Source: Brevibacterium senegalense
GTDB taxonomy: Bacteria; Actinomycetota; Actinomycetes; Actinomycetales; Brevibacteriaceae
DNA: 63,395 nucleotides
Reading direction: 5' to 3'
NCBI GenBank assembly: GCA_020743695.1
Contig: DYUK01000016.1
Location: 1 to 63,395, forward strand
The stretch's first letter is position 1. The number at the start of each line of letters is the position of its first letter. The translations under genes were made by a program, and so were the position numbers. Below, in pieces: positions 50,404 through 58,858 of this stretch. Below the pieces are notes generated by a model. That model made no database searches. It was not told the DNA's origin and worked only from the letters and a program-made list of their open reading frames with translations.

Positions 50404-50453
50404 CCCCGCCCCGTCGCTCCACCTGTGAAGAGGGGTGGAGCGACGGGGCGGGG
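50404..50453. terminator. Terminator of the oligopeptide transporter operon
   Basis: Arms 50404-50423 and 50434-50453 are a perfect 20-bp inverted repeat (outer CCCCGCCCC with GGGGCGGGG) with a 10-nt loop, about 100 bp after the double-ATPase stop and before the typA promoter on the same strand. Confidence 0.85.
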
Positions 50454-50556
50454 TGACCGCGGGAGGCGGGCCGGGGAACCGTCCCGGACCACGGCCTCGG
50501 GAGCGGTGCGGTCGTCCGGGAGGGCACTTCACCAGGTGCGTCTCCCGCGACCGGGG

Positions 50557-52410
50557 TCAGGAGGCGAGTCCTCCCTCGGTCGCCTCGAGGAGTGCGTCGC
50601 GCGCCTCACGGCGGCGGCGCTGCTCGACGGGATCCGGCACCGGCACGGCCGCCAGCAGGCGCTGGGTGTACGGGTGGCGCGGCTGCGCGACCAGATCCGA
50701 GCTGGGCCCGATCTCCAGCAGGTGGCCGTGTCGCATGACCGCGATCCGACTGGCGACCATCTCGACGACCGCCAGGTCGTGGCTGATGAAGAGGCACGCG
50801 AAGCCGTACTGCTCCTGCAGGTCCCGGAACAGGGTGAGCACCTTCGCCTGCACGGACACGTCCAGGGCGGACGTGGGCTCGTCCGCGATGAGCAGGGACG
50901 GCTTGAGCGTGAGCGCACGGGCGATGCCGATGCGCTGGCGCTGGCCGCCGGACAGCTCGTGCGGGTAGCGGTTGCGCATCGAGGTGGGCAGCTGGACCGA
51001 TTCGAGCATCTGCTCGACGCGGCGGCTGAGCTCCGGCCCCTTGAGCTTCTCGTGCAGCACGAGCGGCTCGCCGATCGACTCGCCGATCGGCAGACGCGGG
51101 TTGAGGGAGGAGCCGGGATCCTGGAACACGAAGCCCACGGTCTTGCGCAGGTCGCGCAGATCCTTGTTCTTCTTGCCCGCGACCTCGATCCCGCCCACGG
51201 TGAGAGACCCCTCGACGACGGGGATGAGCCCCACCGCCGCGCGGCCGATCGTCGTCTTGCCGGAACCGGACTCCCCCACGAGGCCCACGACCTCGCCGGG
51301 TGCGATCGCCAGGTCGATCGAGTGGGCCGCGCGGAACGCCTTGCGCCTCCCGATCGCGGGGTACTCGATCGTCGCCCCGGCCAGCCGCAGCGCCGTGTGA
51401 TCCGTCTCGATGCGTCCGCCCGGGTGCTCGTACGTGTCATTGGACTCCAGCGGGATGGCCGCCAGGTCGTCGACGTACTCGAGTTCGACGTCCTGCCCCG
51501 AGGAGCCGAACGCCGTGGCACCCGGTTCCCCCGCGCGCGAGCCCAGGTGCGGCACCGCGTCCAGCAGCTGACGGGTGTACGGGTGCTGGGGCGCGCTGAA
51601 GATCTGCTGCGCGGTCCCCTCCTCGACGACGCGCCCCTGCTTCATGACGAGCATCCGGTCCGCCATGTCCGCGACCACGCCCATGTCGTGCGTGATGAGG
51701 ATGATGCCGGCGTCGACCTTCTCGCGCAGCTCGCGCATGAGCTTGAGGATCTCCGCCTGGACCGTCACGTCCAGGGCGGTCGTGGGCTCGTCCGCGATGA
51801 GGAGCTTGGGCTGGCAGGCCAGGGCCTGCGCGATCATGATGCGCTGGCGCTGACCGCCGGACAGCTGGTGCGGGAACGCGTTGAAGCGGTCCTCCGGGTC
51901 CGGGATCTCCACCAGCCGCATGAGGCGCAGTGCCTCCTGCTTCGCCTGCTTGGGGCCCATGACGGTGTGGACGCGCAGGGTCTCCACGATCTGGAAGCCC
52001 ACCGTGTAGACGGGGTTGAGCGCCGTCATGGGCTCCTGGAAGATCACGGAGATCTCGTTGCCGCGCACGTGCTGCATGCGCTCCTCCGCCAGGCCCACGA
52101 GTTCGCGGTGGCCCAGCCGCGCGGACCCCGATGCCCGCCCGTTGCGCGGCAGCAGCCCCATGAGCGACATCGACGACTGCGACTTGCCGGAGCCGGATTC
52201 GCCCACGATCGCCAGTACCTCACCGGGGTGCAGGTCGTAGGTGAGTCCCTCCGCCGCCGTGAACCACTCGTCGCCCACCCAGAAGCGGACGCTCAGGTCC
52301 TTGACGGACAGGATGGGCTCCTTGGCGGTGGCCGTCCGTCCGGCGGAGTCCGCGTGACCGGCCGGATCCGTCTGACCGGGTGCGCCGGTCGGCTGCTGGT
52401 CCTGACTCAC
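50557..52410 (-). CDS. Fused oligopeptide ABC transporter ATPase (DppD-DppF)
   Basis: The 617-residue protein has two complete ABC ATPase domains in one chain. The first has GESGSGKSQSS (Walker A 70-77), FQEPMTALNP, LSGGQRQRIMIAQAL and LLIADEPTTALDVT; the second has GLVGESGSGKTTIGRA, FQDPGSSLNP, LSGGQRQRIGIARAL and ADEPTSALDVS. Each is followed by the C-terminal HPYTRQLLDAVP or HPYTQRLLAAVP segment typical of DppD/OppF proteins. It powers uptake of oligopeptides through the adjacent permeases. Start GTG 52410 overlaps the stop of the permease gene (GTGA). Operon order is binding protein, two permeases, ATPase. Confidence 0.95.
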   Translation of the reverse strand: MSQDQQPTGAPGQTDPAGHADSAGRTATAKEPILSVKDLSVRFWVGDEWFTAAEGLTYDLHPGEVLAIVGESGSGKSQSSMSLMGLLPRNGRASGSARLGHRELVGLAEERMQHVRGNEISVIFQEPMTALNPVYTVGFQIVETLRVHTVMGPKQAKQEALRLMRLVEIPDPEDRFNAFPHQLSGGQRQRIMIAQALACQPKLLIADEPTTALDVTVQAEILKLMRELREKVDAGIILITHDMGVVADMADRMLVMKQGRVVEEGTAQQIFSAPQHPYTRQLLDAVPHLGSRAGEPGATAFGSSGQDVELEYVDDLAAIPLESNDTYEHPGGRIETDHTALRLAGATIEYPAIGRRKAFRAAHSIDLAIAPGEVVGLVGESGSGKTTIGRAAVGLIPVVEGSLTVGGIEVAGKKNKDLRDLRKTVGFVFQDPGSSLNPRLPIGESIGEPLVLHEKLKGPELSRRVEQMLESVQLPTSMRNRYPHELSGGQRQRIGIARALTLKPSLLIADEPTSALDVSVQAKVLTLFRDLQEQYGFACLFISHDLAVVEMVASRIAVMRHGHLLEIGPSSDLVAQPRHPYTQRLLAAVPVPDPVEQRRRREARDALLEATEGGLAS

Positions 52411-53633
52411 AGCTCCCCCTTCCGCTGGTCGTCGCGTTCGTCGTCGGATCCTGCCGGCCCGTCGGGTCCCTCCGGCCTGCCGGAGCCCGTGGGTCCGTCG
52501 GATCGTGGGGGCGTGTCCGCCGCCGAGGCCGTGATCGCCGCGGTCGCGGTCGTCCCGCCCGCAGCCGCCCGCCTCCGGTCCGCGCGGTCCATCTTGCGCT
52601 GCGACGGGATCGCCTTCATGCGGGGGTCGAACGCGTCGCGCAGACCGTCGCCGATGAAGTTGACGCACAGCGCGATGATGATGATGAAGAGGCCCGCCCA
52701 CCAGAACAGCCAGGGCCGGGTGGAGAAGGCGCTCTGGTACTCGTTGATGAGCTGGCCCAGCGAGATCTGCGGCGGTCGGATTCCGAAGCCCAGGAAGCTG
52801 AGCGCCGTCTCCAGGACGATCGCCTGGCTCATGAGCAGCGTCGTGTTCACGATGATGACGCCCACGGAGTTGGGCAGGATGTGCGTGAACATGATCCGGA
52901 AGTCCCCGGCGCCGGAGACGCGGGCGGAGTCGACGAACTCGCGCTCGCGCAGCGCCATGAACTCACCGCGCACCAGGCGGGCGAGTCCGGTCCACAGGAT
53001 GCCGCCCAGCACCAGCCCCAGCATGGGGGCCAGATAGGACGACAGCGGGAGACCGAAGAAGGAGAAGGAGGGGCCACCGATCAGCTTGCCCAGGATCGCT
53101 CCCACGACGATCGTGGGGACGATGATGAAGCCGTCCGTGATCCTCATGAGCAGGCCGTCCAGCCAGCCGCGGTAGTAACCGGCCAGCGCGCCGATCGTCG
53201 TGCCGATCACCAGTGCGGTCGCACCGATGATGACCATGACCATGAGCGAGATCTGTGTGCCCTTCATGACCCGGGCGAAGTTGTCGCGGCCGATGTCGTC
53301 CTGCCCGAAGGGATGCTCGCCCAGCGAGAACGGGTTCGCCAGCGTCCACGTGGGCGCTCCGCCGGGGTTGACGACCGGGCCGGAGCTCACGTGGTTGTGG
53401 ATCCACCAGCCCGGGATGGGGCCCACGCCCTGCGCGGTGAAGGCGAGGAGCGCGACGAGGCCCAGGACGATCATGCTGACCATCGCGCCGGTGTGGCGGA
53501 AGAACTTGCGGCGGACGATCGCGCCCTGCGACAGGCCGGCGTCCTCCTTCGATTCGATCGCGGTGGGGGCATCCGCGTCGTCCGGGCCGGAGCCGAACGG
53601 CGATGCCGGGGGTGTGTCGTGTGTCGTGCTCAT
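52407..53633 (-). CDS. Oligopeptide ABC transporter permease (DppC/OppC type)
   Basis: This 408-residue permease has an N-terminal polar region (about 40 residues), a first helix (AMVSMIVLGLVALLAFTAQG), a 70-residue extracytoplasmic part with PFGQDDIGRDNFARVMKGTQISL, typical of the DppC family, and five further helices with the EAA loop EFVDSARVSGAGDFRIMFTHILPNS. An acidic, Pro/Gly-rich C-terminal tail of about 60 residues (TPPRSDGPTGSGRPEGPDGP) is unusual. It starts at ATG 53633, one base overlapping the DppB stop (TGATG), and its stop overlaps the ATPase start. Confidence 0.95.
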   Translation of the reverse strand: MSTTHDTPPASPFGSGPDDADAPTAIESKEDAGLSQGAIVRRKFFRHTGAMVSMIVLGLVALLAFTAQGVGPIPGWWIHNHVSSGPVVNPGGAPTWTLANPFSLGEHPFGQDDIGRDNFARVMKGTQISLMVMVIIGATALVIGTTIGALAGYYRGWLDGLLMRITDGFIIVPTIVVGAILGKLIGGPSFSFFGLPLSSYLAPMLGLVLGGILWTGLARLVRGEFMALREREFVDSARVSGAGDFRIMFTHILPNSVGVIIVNTTLLMSQAIVLETALSFLGFGIRPPQISLGQLINEYQSAFSTRPWLFWWAGLFIIIIALCVNFIGDGLRDAFDPRMKAIPSQRKMDRADRRRAAAGGTTATAAITASAADTPPRSDGPTGSGRPEGPDGPAGSDDERDDQRKGEL

Positions 53634-55174
53634 CAGGCGTCCACTCGGATTCGCGGGTCGAGGACTGCGTAGAGGAAGTCGGCCACGAGGTTCGCGACGA
53701 CCGCCAGCAGTCCGGTGATGACGATGTAGGCCATGATCGGGTCGAGCTCGTTGCGGTTCATCGAGTCGATGAAGAGCTTGCCCATCCCGGACCAGCCGAA
53801 GATCGTCTCCGTGATGACCGCGCCGCCGATCATCGTGATGATGTCGACCGGGATGATCGATGCCAGCGGCAGCAGCGCGTTGCGCAGCGCGTGCCGCATG
53901 ACGACGGTGCGGCCCGGCAGGCCCTTGGCCTTCGCGGTGCGGATGTAGTCCTGGTTCATGACCTCGAGCATCGAACCGCGGGTGTAGCGCGTGTAGGACG
54001 CGATCGAGATGAGGACCAGGGCGATCGACGGCAGCAGCAGGTGCGTGAAGCTGTCGAGGTTCACGAACCAGAAGTCACCCGTCAGGTTGGGGGTGCTGGC
54101 GCCGATCGTCGCGATGGGGCGCTGGTTGATCGCGGGGTGGTCGCCGTAGCGGCCCCACTCCTGGAAGACGCGGTCGATGAAGATGAGCACGCCGATCACG
54201 ATCGCGGTGATCGCGCCGGTGCGGCCGGAGACCAGGGGGTCGGGTCCGCGGAACGCGGCTCCCACGGCGAGGCCCACGCCCACGGCGACGAGCGCCAGCA
54301 GGAACATCCACAGCCAGTTCATCTCGGCGTACCAGAAGAGGTTCTGCAGCGGCATGTAGAGACCGATGCCGATGACGGCGACGGTCAGTGCGGTCCAGAG
54401 TGCGCGCCGGTTCGAAAGCCCCGTCGACAGGAACGTGACGGCGACAGCGGTCGCGAGGGAGAAGACCCCGATGCCCACGATGCCGAAGGTGGGGTCGTAC
54501 AGCCAGCCGGAGGCCAGGACGTAGTAGATCGTGCCGAAGGTGACGAGGGTGGCGCCGCCGAAGGCCAGGAGCCGGCGCCTGCCGGTGCCGCCCAGAGCGC
54601 CCATCCAGATGAGGCCCGCGGCCACGGACACGACGATGATCGGGACCCAGCCCACGACGGGGTCGGACAGGAAATTGTTGAACTCGATCGCACCGTACTG
54701 CTTGAGGAGGACGGCGACCCAGAAGACGGGAAGCGAGTACAGGAGGAAGCTCACGAAGGTGATGAAGTAGTCGAACCCGGTGTACTGCCGCAGTGCGGAG
54801 ATCATGCCCAGGAAGACACCCACGAGGATCGACACGAGGGTCGCACCGGTCACGAGCTTGACGGTGTTGACGACCGCGCCCTGGAGCTGGTCCGTCACGG
54901 GCTGCCCGCTCACCCAGGCGGTGCCCAGGTCGCAGCTGCCCACGAGGCAGCCGGCCGCACCGGTGAGCCACTGGAAGTAGCGGATGATCGCGGGGGTGTC
55001 GAGGTCGAGGAGGCGGGCGCGCGCTTCGTAGAGGGCGCCGATGTTGGGGGCGGTGCTCTGCCGCAGGTCCGCGTAGTAGTCGAGCGCGGTGTCGAGCAGG
55101 AGGAAGAGGACGAGGGTGACGACCAGCAGGACGACGGCGGTCGACAGGGTCCGTCGGAGGATGAATCTGATCAT
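53633..55174 (-). CDS. Oligopeptide ABC transporter permease (DppB/OppB type), enlarged
   Basis: The 513-residue protein begins with MIRFILRRTLSTAVVLLVVTLVLFLLLD and ends with the family EAA region YIRTAKAKGLPGRTVVMRHALRNALLP and FGWSGMGKLFIDSM. DppB-type permeases are usually 310-340 residues; here about 170 extra residues between roughly residues 170 and 345 add five or six hydrophobic helices (VVGWVPIIVVSVAAGLIWM, ITAIVIGVLIFIDRVF). I have seen similar enlarged permeases in other actinobacteria, so it is probably lineage-typical. It lies 110 bp downstream of the binding-protein gene and is coupled to DppC by TGATG. Confidence 0.92.
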   Translation of the reverse strand: MIRFILRRTLSTAVVLLVVTLVLFLLLDTALDYYADLRQSTAPNIGALYEARARLLDLDTPAIIRYFQWLTGAAGCLVGSCDLGTAWVSGQPVTDQLQGAVVNTVKLVTGATLVSILVGVFLGMISALRQYTGFDYFITFVSFLLYSLPVFWVAVLLKQYGAIEFNNFLSDPVVGWVPIIVVSVAAGLIWMGALGGTGRRRLLAFGGATLVTFGTIYYVLASGWLYDPTFGIVGIGVFSLATAVAVTFLSTGLSNRRALWTALTVAVIGIGLYMPLQNLFWYAEMNWLWMFLLALVAVGVGLAVGAAFRGPDPLVSGRTGAITAIVIGVLIFIDRVFQEWGRYGDHPAINQRPIATIGASTPNLTGDFWFVNLDSFTHLLLPSIALVLISIASYTRYTRGSMLEVMNQDYIRTAKAKGLPGRTVVMRHALRNALLPLASIIPVDIITMIGGAVITETIFGWSGMGKLFIDSMNRNELDPIMAYIVITGLLAVVANLVADFLYAVLDPRIRVDA

Positions 55175-55202
55175 GGCGCTTCACGCTTCGGTTCTGGGCC
55201 GC

Positions 55203-55242
55203 CCGCCGACGGGGACACCAATGCTGGTGTCCCCGTCGGCGG
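55203..55242. terminator. Hairpin between binding-protein and permease genes
   Basis: Arms 55203-55220 and 55225-55242 are perfectly complementary over 18 bp, with a 4-nt loop ATGC. It lies in the 110-bp gap inside the transporter operon. A leaky terminator or mRNA-stability hairpin after the binding-protein gene is a common way to make more binding protein than permease. A second, imperfect hairpin (about 55264-55290) overlaps the binding-protein stop. Confidence 0.8.
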
Positions 55243-55284
55243 TGCGGCTGCGGTTGGGCGTTCAGCTGAGGAGCCTCACGGCTC

Positions 55285-57126
55285 TCAGCTGACCTGCCAC
55301 TCCCAGTAGTTCCAGAACATGGTGGGCGACACGGTGGTCGTCGACACGTTCTGCACGCGATCGCGGTAGATCGTCAGCTCCGGGTGCTGGAAGATCGGCA
55401 TGCCGAAGCCGTCCTCGATGAGGGTCTTCTCGATCTCCGTCACCAGGGGTGTCTGCTCCGACTCCTCCGTCGTCACCATGAGCTCGTCCAGCATGTCGTC
55501 GAGCTCCTCGTTCGAGTAGCCGCCGTAGTTGTTCTGCTGGCCGGTGCGCCAGTTGGCGTCCGAGTTCGAGATGCCCGTCGTGGTCGACTGCCAGCCGAAC
55601 AGCGAGGCGTCGTACGTGCCGTCGCCCAGGCGGGTGCCCCAGTTGTCGTCGCCGTCCTCGACGATCTCGAAGCCGGCCTGCTCCGCGGATTCCTTGATGA
55701 GCGTGGCCTGCTGCGCGCGACGCTCGTTCGACGCGCCGTACAGGAGGCGGACCGTGGGCGCCTCGACGCCGGCCTCCTCGAGGAGCTCCTGAGCACCCTC
55801 GATGTCACCGCCGGCGAACTCGTCGGAGCTGTTGCCCGCGACGACCTCGTCGTAGCCCGGTGCACCGGGGACCATGTAGAGCGAGTCGCGGACCGTCGCC
55901 TCCTCGTTGAGGGGCTTGATGATCGTCTCGACGATCTGCTCGCGCGGCAGGGTCTTGAGGAAGGCCTGGCGCACCAGCTTCGCGGTCTCCTCGTCGCCGT
56001 CGTAGGACTCCGGGTCGAAGGGGCCGTTGTTGTCGTACGTGAGGTCGACGTGCTCGTAGGTCGCGCCGTCCTCGCTCTCGACGGTGACGCCGTCGATCGC
56101 CTCGGCTGCGGACTTCACGTCTGCCGTGGCCTGCGGCTGGATGATGTCGATCTCACCGTTCTCCACGGCCTGGACCGATGCCATCGGATCCTCGTTGTAG
56201 CGGATCGTGACCTGGTTGACGCCCACCTCCTTGGGACCCGAGTAGTTCTCGTCCGCCTCGAGGGTGAGGTACTGGCCCTCCGCGAAGTCGACCATCTTGT
56301 ACGGGCCGTTGTGGACGATGAGATCCTCGTCGTCCGTCATCGACGTGAAGTCGAAGGCGGTGTTCCACTCGTTCGCGATGGTGGACAGCGCGGCGGTGTC
56401 CTCGTTCTCGATCGCATCGAGGACAGCCTGCTTCGCGGCCTCCGGGTCCTCCTCGCCCAGAGCCTTCTTCGCGACGATGTGCGCGGGCACGCCCACGCCG
56501 TCCGCGCCGAAGCCCAGCGAGTAGCGCCAGTCCGCGAAGGCCTCGGAGTAGGTGAAGGTGACCTCCTTGCCGTCCTCGGAGATCTCCGGGAAGTCCTTGA
56601 TGAGCGACGGGCCGATCGAGGCGGAGTCGAAGAACACCGTCTCCTCGTCCTCGATCTCCTCGATCGCACCGGACTCCTCGTCGCGGGACACCTCCTCCTC
56701 TTCGGCCGTATTGAAGTTCGAGGACTGCGCGGCCCACTGCAGGACGATGTCCGCCGCGTCGACCGGTGTGCCGTCGGACCAGGTCGCGGAATCCGCGAAG
56801 GTGTACTTGACCTGCAGCGGGTCCTCGGACACCTGCTCGACGGTGCCCAGGTCGCCCTCCTGCACCTCCAGGTTGTCGTCGTAGTACCCGAAGTTGTCGT
56901 TCATCATGTACGTGACGATCGAGTTCGCGACGGCGTTGCCGTTGGCCGTCATCGTGTTCATGCTGCGGAAGGGCTCGTTCCAGCCCACGTTGAGCAGCGA
57001 ATCGCCGCCCTCACCGCCGCCGCCTTCGCCGCCGCCGTCCCCGCCGCTGCCCGGCGGGGTGCATGCGGACAGGACGAGGGCGCCGGCGGCGACACTCGCG
57101 GCCAGTCCCAGGTAGCGCTTCTTCAC
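55285..57126 (-). CDS. Oligopeptide-binding lipoprotein (DppA/OppA type)
   Basis: The 613-residue protein has a lipoprotein signal peptide (KKRYLGLAASVAAGALVLSAC, lipobox LSAC with Cys22) and a Gly-rich linker (GGDGGGEGGGGEGG). The body matches SBP family 5 with GWNEPFRSMNTMTANGN, SDGTPVDAADIVLQW and a C-terminal WRTGQQNNYGGYSNEELDDMLDELM. It captures oligopeptides outside the cell and hands them to the DppB/DppC permeases. GTG 57126 has GAGGAG about 6 nt upstream. The region just upstream contains a hairpin (57173-57196) and three GCATGA-type half-sites that may control the operon. Confidence 0.95.
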   Translation of the reverse strand: MKKRYLGLAASVAAGALVLSACTPPGSGGDGGGEGGGGEGGDSLLNVGWNEPFRSMNTMTANGNAVANSIVTYMMNDNFGYYDDNLEVQEGDLGTVEQVSEDPLQVKYTFADSATWSDGTPVDAADIVLQWAAQSSNFNTAEEEEVSRDEESGAIEEIEDEETVFFDSASIGPSLIKDFPEISEDGKEVTFTYSEAFADWRYSLGFGADGVGVPAHIVAKKALGEEDPEAAKQAVLDAIENEDTAALSTIANEWNTAFDFTSMTDDEDLIVHNGPYKMVDFAEGQYLTLEADENYSGPKEVGVNQVTIRYNEDPMASVQAVENGEIDIIQPQATADVKSAAEAIDGVTVESEDGATYEHVDLTYDNNGPFDPESYDGDEETAKLVRQAFLKTLPREQIVETIIKPLNEEATVRDSLYMVPGAPGYDEVVAGNSSDEFAGGDIEGAQELLEEAGVEAPTVRLLYGASNERRAQQATLIKESAEQAGFEIVEDGDDNWGTRLGDGTYDASLFGWQSTTTGISNSDANWRTGQQNNYGGYSNEELDDMLDELMVTTEESEQTPLVTEIEKTLIEDGFGMPIFQHPELTIYRDRVQNVSTTTVSPTMFWNYWEWQVS

Positions 57127-57172
57127 GTCGTCTCCTCGTATGTCGTTCGTTCCAGCTGTGGCCCCTGCGGAC

Positions 57173-57233
57173 CGGAAGGGCCGCGAGCGGCCCTTCCTGA
57201 GTCCCGCATGAGCGGGTCATGCGTGAAGCATGA
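57173..57233 (-). promoter_or_regulatory. Leader hairpin and helically phased half-sites upstream of the transporter operon
   Basis: GCATGA (57206-57211), TCATGC (57217-57222) and GCATGA (57228-57233) are separated by exactly 5 bp each, so their centres are 11 bp apart on one face of the helix, forming two overlapping palindromes. Closer to the gene, GGAAGGGCC pairs with GGCCCTTCC (57173-57196). TACAGT near 57250 on the minus strand is a possible -10, which would put the half-sites just downstream of the start of transcription. Confidence 0.5.
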
Positions 57234-57319
57234 ATTGGTTGAACTGTACGACCAGGGTGAGCCGCACCACACGCTGTGAGCCACACCATCCGCCATCGTT
57301 ACTCATTCGTGACAGCACA

Positions 57320-57342
57320 TGTATGGCCATACACTCGACCGC
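57320..57342 (+). promoter_or_regulatory. Palindrome overlapping the promoter of the PH-domain gene
   Basis: TGTATGGCCATACA (57320-57333) is a perfect 14-bp palindrome. Its 3' arm runs into TACACT (57330-57335), a -10 hexamer that ends 7 nt before the ATG at 57343. Confidence 0.55.
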
Positions 57343-58020
57343 ATGAGTGGAGCGCAGAACCAGCGGGATCCGGACGAATCCGAGACCGTGCTGAGGACCT
57401 CGTCCGCGACCGCCATCGGGTGGACGACGACGGTCGCGGGCGCGCTGGTCGCCCTCCTCATCGTCGTCCAGGTGCCGCCCGCAGCGGCCGTCGCGATGCT
57501 GGGTCTGCCCGTGCTCATCGCGACGGTGGGATGGGCCTGCTACCTGCGCCCCCGCGTGCTGCTGACGGGTTGGGGACTGCGGGTCGTCAACATCGTGCGC
57601 ACCCATGACGTGCCGTTCGCGCGGGTCGAGTCGATCGATCAGCGTCTGGGCGTCACCCTCACGACGGATGCCGGGAAGCGGATCGGCGTCTGGTCACTGC
57701 CCGATGCGGGGCGCCGGGTGCGGAGGCCTGGAATGTTCGGCCAGTCCGCGGAGCCGCACGTCGATGACGACACCGTCGTCCAGGACGCCCGTCCGGACGC
57801 GGAAGCCGGGACGCGGGCGTTCCGCCGAGGCATCGTCGAACCCCACACCGCTCCACCAGTGCAGCGACTGCTGGACGCGCGCGCCCTCTGGCTCCAGCGC
57901 GAGGACGGACCGGCAGGGCCGTCGGAGATCACGACCCGGACACATCCGTGGCCGCTGGTCCTCTGCGGGGTCGCACTCCTGTGGGCCCTCTGGGGCCTGA
58001 GCGTCACCGCGACCTTCTGA
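57343..58020 (+). CDS. PH-domain membrane protein
   Basis: The 225-residue protein has two close membrane helices near the start (IGWTTTVAGALVALLIVVQ and AAVAMLGLPVLIATVGWACYL), then a PH-like beta domain (RPRVLLTGWGLRVVNIVRTHDVPFARVESIDQRLGVTLTT), a disordered acidic stretch and one C-terminal helix (WPLVLCGVALLWALWGLSV). It is of the bacterial PH type often annotated as PH domain-containing protein; function unknown. ATG 57343 is chosen because TACACT lies 7 nt upstream, a leaderless arrangement; ATG 57319 would fall inside the palindrome. The stop codon region is duplicated in tandem (58005-58021, 58023-58039). Confidence 0.8.
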   Translation: MSGAQNQRDPDESETVLRTSSATAIGWTTTVAGALVALLIVVQVPPAAAVAMLGLPVLIATVGWACYLRPRVLLTGWGLRVVNIVRTHDVPFARVESIDQRLGVTLTTDAGKRIGVWSLPDAGRRVRRPGMFGQSAEPHVDDDTVVQDARPDAEAGTRAFRRGIVEPHTAPPVQRLLDARALWLQREDGPAGPSEITTRTHPWPLVLCGVALLWALWGLSVTATF

Positions 58021-58039
58021 GCCACCGCGACGTTCTGAG
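58005..58039. repeat. Tandem duplication across the stop of the PH-domain gene
   Basis: CACCGCGACCTTCTGAG (58005-58021) recurs as CACCGCGACGTTCTGAG (58023-58039), one difference, with an 18-bp period. The TGA stop (58018-58020) is thus followed in frame by a second TGA (58036-58038). Confidence 0.85.
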
Positions 58040-58041
58040 TC

Positions 58042-58686
58042 TCACCAGCGGCGGGCGCGCCACTCCTCGAGGTGGGGTCGCTCCGCGCCCAGGGTCGTCG
58101 CGTCGCCGTGGCCCGGAAGGACGAGTGCGTCATCGCCGAACCGATCGAAGATCCGCTCCTCCAGGTCGTCCATGAGCGAGTCGAAGTCCTCCTCCGACCA
58201 CGTCTTGCCCGGACCTCCGGGGAACAGCGAGTCGCCGGAGACGATGACGTCCTGGCCGTCCGCGTCCGTCAGGACGAAGGCGATCGAGCCGGGCGTGTGT
58301 CCCCGCAGGGCGATGCACGCGAAGGACAGGTCCCCGATGACGAGGACGTCCTCGTGCGCCACCGTCTCCGCGATGTCCGCCCCGGACTCCTCCGCGATCG
58401 CGGCCGCGTCGTCGACGCCGGCGATCGTGCGGTCGGTCAGCTCCCGGGACGCGTCCGCCAGCGCGCGCACGTGATCCCAGTGGCGGTGGGTCGTGAGGAT
58501 CGCATCGACCCCTCCCCCGCCGGCCGCCTCGATGAGGGACCGGATCGCCGGCAGGTCGTCTGCCGCGTCGATGAGGACGTGTGAGTCCGCGCCGTCCGCG
58601 GTCACGAGATAGACGTTGTTCTGCATCTCCGACACAGCGATCGAGCGGATGGTGAATCCGGCGAATGCGCGCTCCACGATGTCCAT
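58042..58686 (-). CDS. MBL-fold metallo-hydrolase (glyoxalase II-like)
   Basis: The 214-residue protein has the metal-binding motif THRHWDH (66-72), LRGHTPGSIAF (His), VSGDSLFPGGPG (Asp) and VLPGHGDATTLG (His), the ordered ligands of a dinuclear metallo-beta-lactamase-fold hydrolase close to glyoxalase II. The thiol-ester substrate is unknown; in a mycothiol producer it may act on mycothiol conjugates, but that is a guess. ATG 58686 follows TAGAGT (58698-58693) by 6 nt, so the mRNA is probably leaderless. It converges with the PH-domain gene. Confidence 0.88.
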   Translation of the reverse strand: MDIVERAFAGFTIRSIAVSEMQNNVYLVTADGADSHVLIDAADDLPAIRSLIEAAGGGGVDAILTTHRHWDHVRALADASRELTDRTIAGVDDAAAIAEESGADIAETVAHEDVLVIGDLSFACIALRGHTPGSIAFVLTDADGQDVIVSGDSLFPGGPGKTWSEEDFDSLMDDLEERIFDRFGDDALVLPGHGDATTLGAERPHLEEWRARRW

Positions 58687-58800
58687 GGACCCACTCTAGG
58701 CACAGACCCGGCCCCGGGGGGATCCCCCTGTCCCGCATCGTGGGCATCGCACGGTGGGCCGTCGCCCCTTGCTACCGTCGGTCCCGGGCGCACACACCGC

Positions 58801-58843
58801 CCGCGGACGAGGGAGCCGTACCCGCACACGCGACAAGACGGCC
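58801..58843 (+). promoter_or_regulatory. Guanidine-III riboswitch (ykkC-III class)
   Basis: The segment shows the conserved elements of the class in order: GGACGAGG (58805-58812), GCCGTACCCG (58815-58824) and GACAAGACGGC (58832-58842). GCCGT (58815-58819) pairs with ACGGC (58838-58842) to form P1, and GCGG (58803-58806) pairs with CCGC (58822-58825), giving the pseudoknot of the class. It lies 16 nt before the ATG of the first SMR gene, and its 3' strand abuts the GATGAGGA ribosome binding site, consistent with translational control by guanidinium. TACCGT (58773-58778) is a possible -10. The assignment comes from recalled consensus, not from a covariance model. Confidence 0.88.
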
Positions 58844-58858
58844 AGATGAGGAATCCCC

